Source of the DNA: Bombyx mori
Lineage: Eukaryota; Arthropoda; Insecta; Lepidoptera; Bombycidae
DNA length: 64,000 nucleotides
Direction of reading: 5' to 3'
Assembly: GCF_030269925.1 (NCBI RefSeq)
Contig: NC_085132.1
Location: 3,184,501-3,248,500 of the forward strand
In this document: piece after piece, positions 58,580 through 64,000 of the stretch
Layout: the number at the start of each line of letters is the position of its first letter
Position numbering within the stretch: position 1 is the first letter of the stretch
Position numbers and translations under genes: made by a program
Notes under the pieces: model-generated
Told to the model about the DNA's origin: nothing
Databases searched by the model: none
What the model saw: only the letters and a program-made list of their open reading frames with translations

Positions 58580-60696
58580 CTGCTCGGCTGTGAAATATCA
58601 AAACCCAGTATCTGCATAAAACTAAATTTTACAGGAGAGCCAAAAAACAATTTCATATCTTTGACAGCGTGCCGTTTCAATAATATTAGTCGTACCTTCT
58701 TGAGAGTGATTGCAAAATTTGAGGTACATAACAGGATTTATAAAAAAGTAGATTTCATGCGTCTATCACAAAAGATGTACGTAGAGGAGCAGTTACTAAT
58801 AAAAATATTGTTTTCTTAGATCAAACTTTTTGAGTGTGACAATTTCAAAACCTAGTAAGATCACTTGCTTTGTTTTCATCTAGTTCTAAAATATAATGAG
58901 TGGGGATAAACGCAAATTAATAGACTTAGTAAGATCACTTGCTTTGTTTTCATTTAGGTCTGAATTTACTGAGTAGGAACTAAATGCAATTTTATAAACA
59001 TAGTAAGAAAAAACAGAATAAAACAACATAAATATGGGCAGAAATAAGCAGTTTTAATGAAAAAGAAAAAAAACACATAATCGGAAACCAAACACTATTT
59101 GTTCACAGTAAAATCTCAAAAAATAATCACTCAAAATATTTGAAAACAGTCAAATAAAAATAAATTATTCGGTTATTAATAATTGTCCACTAGAAACTAA
59201 ATTAACTGAATTATTATTAATCGGTACACTTTGCCAAAACTTCTTCTCCAAAACTTCTTTAAGCTAAATAAAGTTGTTACTATGCCTTCCTTTTTACTTT
59301 CGTTAATGCCTCTTGAAATATTTTTTAAGGTTGGCATGATCAAGGGATTGTGTTTTTTAATAAGAAAATCCAACTCGGAATACGGAGATTCAAAATCATT
59401 CCTATAAAACATATTACGGCACCCATTTACCAATATTACTTCAACCAAAGAACTAAGCAAAAAATTATTAATGGGAACAAGGTCATCATTGCGTCGCGGT
59501 ATGAGTTTCTTTTTTACCCACTCATACGATTTTTGGGATTCGATAACTTCAATATGCGATATGCAACCCAAAATTACATTCTTATAGTCTTCAAAATCGT
59601 ACACAGCATCTTTTGTTTTTAATCTGCCTCTCCATATTGCCATGAACTCCATCAGCTGACATACGTGTGTGATCTTTAGTTAGGTAGGTATTACAAAATC
59701 AAACTTTTTAAATTGAAAAACCCAGAGATTATTATAGTAACAAGTGATGTAAAGAGGATCCGATTTTTATTTTGAGCTGTGCAATTATCACACCACAATA
59801 TCAAATGATTAAAATCTCTTTCTTTTTCGATCATTGCTGCAATTGCATTAACAATGTCATGAACATCTCGTCCAGAATAGGCTTCATGCCATAGAATACA
59901 AATTTACAAAATTATTAACATTAGTTTTCTTTCTGATTGGTGCAAATGTTAAGTTGAAAGTTATCATTCTACTCAAGAAAAACGATTCTTTGATTTTAGG
60001 CATGTCGGGTAACAACATAACTTTTTGTAAATCCATCGAATAGTATCTCACAGAGGAAGTATTTTCTAGGGAGGCATCTTCTTGATACTTTTTTATTGCT
60101 TTACTTGCTTTAGCTTTGTGATCCTCGTATACAGTTTTAACATCCTCTGGAATATTTGCACCTTCATTTACTTTATGTGTCGTAGTAGGTTGCAATTTTG
60201 GAAAACAAAAAACCTTGACAATAATAAAACACACTGAAGCGTACTTACATTTCACCATGTTGTTCTTTTAAAGCATTCAAGATCAATTTCGACCTATAAA
60301 ACTGATTTTTACTCATTTTATAGACAAAAACACGAACGACGTGCAACGATTTTCTCACTTACTAAAGTTTCGCGGGAGTTTTGACGTTTATTTCAACCAT
60401 TTCATTGACTTAGTATCTGCATGAACCATTTTAAATCCAAGTAACTACAAGCACTTACTAGGTTTTTAAAATGGTTGATGTTATATACTATGTTCTAATC
60501 TTGTAATTTTTGCATTTTGAAAACCTTTACTGTAGATACTAGGTTTCCGACTTTGTGTAACTTCGTTTTTTACAAATTTTTGGGGGTTTTTGCTATCCTA
60601 ATATGTGGAGAATGGTCTACAAGGTCGAAAAATGCAAAAACACACTTTTTTTTAAATTTGTCAGATACTAGGTTTTGAAATTGGACAGCCGTGCTG
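58580..60696 (-). mobile_element. Decayed DNA transposon with terminal inverted repeats
   Basis: The left terminus near 58580 (CTGCTCGGCTGT, then TCAAAACCCAGTATCTG) and right terminus near 60696 (in reverse CAGCACGGCTGT, then TCAAAACCTAGTATCTG) are imperfect inverted repeats of about 40 bp. Subterminal motifs (AAGATCACTTGCTTTG twice near 58858 and 58931; CTTAGTATCTGCATG near 60407) also repeat. Between them is a broken transposase on the minus strand. No clear target duplication was found. Confidence 0.75.
59197..60258 (-). pseudogene. Broken transposase of the DUF7869-like type
   Basis: Three collinear minus-strand pieces. 60258-59884 gives SSVRYYSMDLQKVMLLP, then FFLSRMITFNLTFAPI. 59890-59715, in another frame, gives LWHEAYSGRDVHDIV, then LILWCDNCTAQNKNR. 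59652-59197 gives HIEVIESQKSYEWV, then NISRGINESKKEGI. The DLQK..P / WHEA / W-DNC-QNKN order matches a transposase-like family common in insects (DDE-type by recall). At least two frameshifts separate the pieces, and the region encoding the first domain is not recognised upstream of 60258. Confidence 0.65.
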
Positions 60697-60737
60697 TTCT
60701 ATAAATGCTTTGTTGTAAATGTTTTTTTTATTTAGTA

Positions 60738-61028
60738 CTAGCTGACCGTAGTGCCTTAATCGATAAATAAAAGACCTAAACTTTTGTATAAAATAAACTC
60801 AAAACAAACAAAAGGAATCCGTCCGAGGGGGGACACATCAAAGGAAAAATAAAATTGCTATATTTATTTAATTACGGGCATTTTCATATTTATCTACCTT
60901 TTAAACCTTCTCTGGACTTCATCAAATAATTCAAAACCAAAATTAGCCAAATCGGTCCAGCCGTTCTCGAGTTTTAGCGAGACTAACGAACAGCAATTCA
61001 TTTTTATATAATAATATATAGATATAGA
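60738..61028 (-). mobile_element. Non-autonomous Helitron (sister of 13227-13518)
   Basis: CTAG at 60738-60741, AAACCTTCTCTGGACTTCAT and GAGCGAGACTAACGA-like core, end ATATAGA at 61028; A and T flank. The CCGGCAGACTT part next to CTAG is deleted. Confidence 0.8.
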
Positions 61029-61096
61029 TTATTTAGTTTGGTATTTAAGCTTTTTAGGTAGGTCCAAAAAGTGGTTTTTAGGTAGGTGACATACAG

Positions 61097-61365
61097 TTAA
61101 GTAGATTGCCTACCAATGAAAGCTTTCCGCAAAAGTCGTTTGGAGAAAGACATATCATACCGCTCAAGAAACATCGTGGTGGGAAGCACACTCCAAAGTC
61201 GGATGGTACGAAGCAAAAAATATTTCTGGAAACATGGACTGTGGATGAGCCCAGCGGTTCTTAGTAGTATAGATAAACTCAATTCTAGTGTTTGGCGGTG
61301 CGATGTTAAAAAGAGAATGTTGGGAACATCTCAAGCAATTCCTCAGAGCACTTCCCATAGAACAC
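61097..61365 (-). pseudogene. LINE ORF2 C-terminal relic
   Basis: The minus strand, across a frameshift near 61270, gives CSQHSLFNIAPP, then FLLRTIRLWSVLP and ERYDMSFSKRLLRK, parallel to 1957-2226. Divergence is higher than for the other copies. Confidence 0.7.
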
Positions 61366-61486
61366 ACAGTAAAGAAAGCAAAGTGTGAACAGATGCGTCT
61401 TCCCCCCACTGCAACTATAACTGATAAGCTAACTGCAACATACCTGCTGTATCTTTATCTTTTCCAGAATGTCTGTTAATTAAACG

Positions 61487-61828
61487 GTTGTTTGGAAGAA
61501 ATCGCTTTGAGCGATAAGACCGCCTTTTTTTTTATTGCATCGATGGGTGGACGATCTCACAGCCTACCTGGTGTTAAGTGGTTACTGGAGCCCATAGACA
61601 TCTACAATGTAAATGCGCCACCCACCTTGAGATATAAGTTCTAAGGTCTCAGTATACAACGGCTACCCCACCCTTCAAACCGAAACGCATTGCTGCTTCA
61701 CGGCAGAAATAGGCAAGGTGGTGGTACCTACCCGTGCGGACTCACAAGAGGTCCTACCACCAGTGAACCAGTCCTACCACCAGTTTTCTAAATTTAATTG
61801 TGTTTTGGTGTGCAATAAAGTATGTTCG
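61487..61828 (+). mobile_element. LINE 3'UTR split by Bm1
   Basis: The left part has GAAGAAATCGCTTTGAGCG and ATAAGACCGCC. The right part (about 61785-61828) has TGTTTTGGTGTGCAATAAAG. These are consecutive in the related 3' end at 45066-45260. Bm1 separates them. Confidence 0.65.
61528..61780 (-). repeat. Bm1 SINE nested in a LINE end
   Basis: T-run at 61528, GATGGGTGGACGATCTCACA through CCTACCACCAGTGAACC, with a short repeat of AGTCCTACCACCAG at the end. Confidence 0.9.
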
Positions 61829-61942
61829 CGTCATGATAATCGCCTTATCGTTGCCGCCGCTGACTACTCCCCGAATCCTGATCACGCAGGAGCCAGTCAC
61901 CGTCGACGCCCTAGACACGTCCTTACGGATCCATCAGATCCT
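61829..61942 (+). repeat. Jockey-type LINE fragment (subfamily of 36321-37810)
   Basis: GCGTCATGATAATCGCCTTA to CTTACGGATCCATCAGATCC is nearly identical to 37332-37446. It lacks both ends of the element. Confidence 0.85.
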
Positions 61943-61959
61943 TGGGTAGCTTTGAGGTT

Positions 61960-62262
61960 TTTTTTTTGTTCCAACCTAAGCTGGTAGCCTTGAGGCTATT
62001 CCAGTGTAAGCTTAACTAGTAGGTGAGCTCACGGGGCTCAAACCTGACGACGTTGCTAACACGAACCCTAGCAAGAGCCGTGCTTCGCAGAATCTACCAC
62101 CGGATCGGAAACGCGACCCACTGAGAAGATCCGGCGAGAAAGTCAGTGGGCTGTGTCTGAGGGTTAATTTACTCGTCGAGCCCTTCGTCGCAAGCGACGG
62201 GTTCGACGAGAACGGTGACCGGTGCTTGAGGTACCTAAAAGCACCGTTAGTGGATCGGGAGG
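61960..62262 (-). mobile_element. Jockey-type LINE 3' fragment (subfamily of 22765-23190)
   Basis: Reverse-oriented 3'UTR and ORF2 C-terminus (CCTTCGTCGCAAGCGACGG, GAAGATCCGGCGAGAAAGTC). The T-run at 61960 marks its 3' end. It carries the other subfamily's sequence in the opposite orientation to its left neighbour. Confidence 0.8.
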
Positions 62263-62264
62263 AT

Positions 62265-62342
62265 GACTCTTCCTCCCTCTCTCTCACCCCCCCCCCCCTC
62301 CCCCTCTCTCTCTTTCTTTCTCTCCCTCTCTTTCTCTCTCCC
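62265..62342. repeat. Pyrimidine tract
   Basis: C-run and CTCTCTCTTTC repeats, almost pure pyrimidine on the plus strand. Confidence 0.9.
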
Positions 62343-62642
62343 TAATGAACGCCACGGAAAACAGCGTTTATTTCGTCGCTGGACTCACCCCTTAAGTCTG
62401 TAATTTTATTCTAAAATGGCGCGCACGTGAGCAGATTTGTGGTTTAAATGAAACGATCGTAAAGTTGTGCCGCGTACAGAAACGCATGTTTTTTTTGTTA
62501 TAATATAATTTAAGCACGTGTTGGTTCGTGAATTGCATTTTTGTACGACCTTAGGTTTCATGCACAATGAGTGAATTTCACATTTGTATTTTGAAACCTT
62601 GCGTTTAGAATGGTGGCATTAATATCATTAAATCATCATTAA

Positions 62643-62757
62643 GGTAGACAGCGGCTTGGTTCTGCCCCTGGCATTGCTGAAGTCCATGGGCGACGGTAAC
62701 CACTCACCATCAGGTGGGCCATATGCGCGTTTGCCTACAAGGGCAATAAAAAAAAAT
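62643..62757 (+). repeat. LINE 3'UTR fragment
   Basis: GGTAGACAGCGGCTTGGTTC through CTACAAGGGCAATAAAAAA. Confidence 0.85.
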
Positions 62758-62899
62758 TCAAATTAATTTTTAGTATGACTTTAATCCGAGTTTAATAACT
62801 TTAATATCAGAGATCAGAGATGTGTTTTATTTGAGTGAGTTCCTTATATTCTGTTTTAATTTAAAATGCCGGAGGCCGTAGTGGGGCTAGGTTTTTAGG

Positions 62900-63045
62900 G
62901 CCACGCTTTTTTTTACAATAAAATCATTTTTTCTTACACTATTTTTAATTCAAATTTATCAAAATTTCTTTTCTATTTTCTAGTTTGGATTTTCTATAAA
63001 AGCAATTTTTTTTTGGTTTTTTAAACTATTATTTATTTTATCAGG
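62900..63045. repeat. Single arm of a foldback element
   Basis: CCACGCTTTTTTTTACAATA, TCATTTTTTCTTACACTA and AAACTATTATTTATTTTATC match the right arm of the 446-1010 copy. The opposite arm is missing. Confidence 0.65.
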
Positions 63046-63505
63046 ATATTTATTATGATAATAAAATTTCATTTTGCTTACTTTAAGTGATCTCTATTAT
63101 TTTTAACTTTCAGAACTAATTATTTAATGAAATAAGCGTAACATTATGAAAAAGTATTGAAAAAATAGGTTAAGAATGCATTTAAATTTATAATTAACGC
63201 ACACTGTTTTTTGAGCAGAAAAAAATATAACAAAATTTAATGTACAAAATACTGCAAAAAAAAAAAAACAAGAAATTAATTAATTAAATAGTAAAATTAT
63301 AACTAGAAATTATCTTTAACAAAACACTGAGTAAACTTTAAAGTCACCAACTAAGTAAGAGCCATATAAATTAATTTGCTATGTTATTAAACAAACAAAC
63401 TAGAGGTATAAATAAAGTTAGATTAAGTGAAAACGTAATCCAAATATCTAGCGCAGTGCAAACAAGTTGAATTATTGTATTTAACGATATAAATGTATTT
63501 TTATC
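63046..63505. other. Intergenic, nothing recognised
   Basis: Very AT-rich, no signal seen. Confidence 0.45.
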
Positions 63506-63509
63506 TAAA

Positions 63510-63920
63510 CTAGAGGTCCCGCAGTAGTCGAAATTCGACTATAATTAATTGGAATTGTAAGTTTGTACACTATTATGATTGTATTTTATACTTCTATAAT
63601 CACAAATTTCGCCACTATAAAAAATATTAATAAAGACAAACAATATTTAATCTATTCTCAATTTGACAACAGACGCCAAGAACAAAAGTTTGACAATAAA
63701 TAGTATGCATGCGTATGTGCGTCAAATACATGGTATGTAGTGTGTGTAATGTTTTCTTTATTGATTTAATGTATCTTTTATGCATTATTTAAAAAAAATA
63801 TCAGCATTGTGCACTTCTTCTCTATATTCTCTACAAGTGTGCAAAATTTCATACTCCTCCGTCCGCGCAATTTTCGTAAAAAGGGATACAAAGTTTTTGC
63901 TTCACGTATTAATATATAGA
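63510..63920 (-). mobile_element. Non-autonomous Helitron, intact termini
   Basis: CTAG at 63510-63513 with the AGTCGAAATTCGACT hairpin next to it. The 5' end TCTATATATTAATACGTG (in reverse) is at 63920. A and T flank it. Same family as 24230-24631. Confidence 0.9.
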
Positions 63921-63952
63921 TATTAATATGTATGTATTAATACGTATTAATA

Positions 63953-64000
63953 TATAGATATTAATATGTGAAGGAAAAGCTTAGTATCCCTTTTTACGAA
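63953..64000 (+). mobile_element. Helitron 5' end, cut by window edge
   Basis: ATATTAATATGTGAAGG then TATCCCTTTTTACGAA match the family's first 50 bp. Orientation is opposite to the element at 63510-63920, with 5' ends about 30 bp apart. Confidence 0.7.

Noticed and set aside
61829..62262. Twin-priming inversion of one LINE
   Set aside because: The two segments belong to different subfamilies, and the inverted piece is on the 3' side rather than the 5' side.
1..64000. CRISPR-like array from the many similar repeats
   Set aside because: Copies are dispersed, both orientations, with SINE/LINE tails and irregular spacing in a eukaryotic genome.

Overview
This 64 kb window is AT-rich lepidopteran nuclear DNA, almost certainly from Bombyx (silkworm or its wild relative). 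The main evidence is about thirty copies or fragments of the Bm1 SINE, including full-length copies with the tRNA-like head. Other repeats agree: a jockey-clade LINE of BMC1 type, RTE-type LINE ends, several lepidopteran Helitron families (5' TC, 3' CTAG, A/T insertion), MINE/Lep1-like elements, and hAT, pogo and Tc1-like MITEs.

Only one host gene is supported. It is a plus-strand class A biogenic-amine GPCR of 452 residues, assembled from four coding exons: 12821-13205, 26847-27075, 27581-27764 and 29842-30402. All splice sites are GT/AG and the frame is continuous. It has every hallmark of an invertebrate tyramine/octopamine receptor: Asp145 in TM3, Ser228 and Ser232 in TM5, DRY, CWLPFF and NPFIY. 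I favour the type-2 tyramine receptor group, with the alpha2-adrenergic-like octopamine receptor group as the alternative. The 5'UTR must continue in an exon upstream of 12772 that I cannot place. The 13.6 kb first intron and 2.1 kb third intron are packed with transposable elements.

Layout. 1-12.7 kb: SINE, LINE and foldback repeats, a hAT MITE with a perfect target duplication, and a Bm1 split by a Helitron-like element. 12.77-30.4 kb: the receptor gene. 30.4-36.3 kb: downstream flank with a pogo-like MITE and two Bm1 copies. 36.3-37.8 kb: a young 5'-truncated jockey-type LINE with an open reverse-transcriptase frame. 38-58 kb: further SINEs (including a head-to-tail Bm1 pair), Helitrons, an inverted pair of Lep1-like elements and a possible BEL/Pao leader. 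58.6-60.7 kb: a decayed DNA transposon with matching terminal inverted repeats and a broken transposase. 61-64 kb: nested LINE/SINE insertions and two Helitrons with facing 5' ends.

No CRISPR array, rRNA gene or functional tRNA gene was seen. All family assignments come from reading the sequence and from recall, not from a database search.
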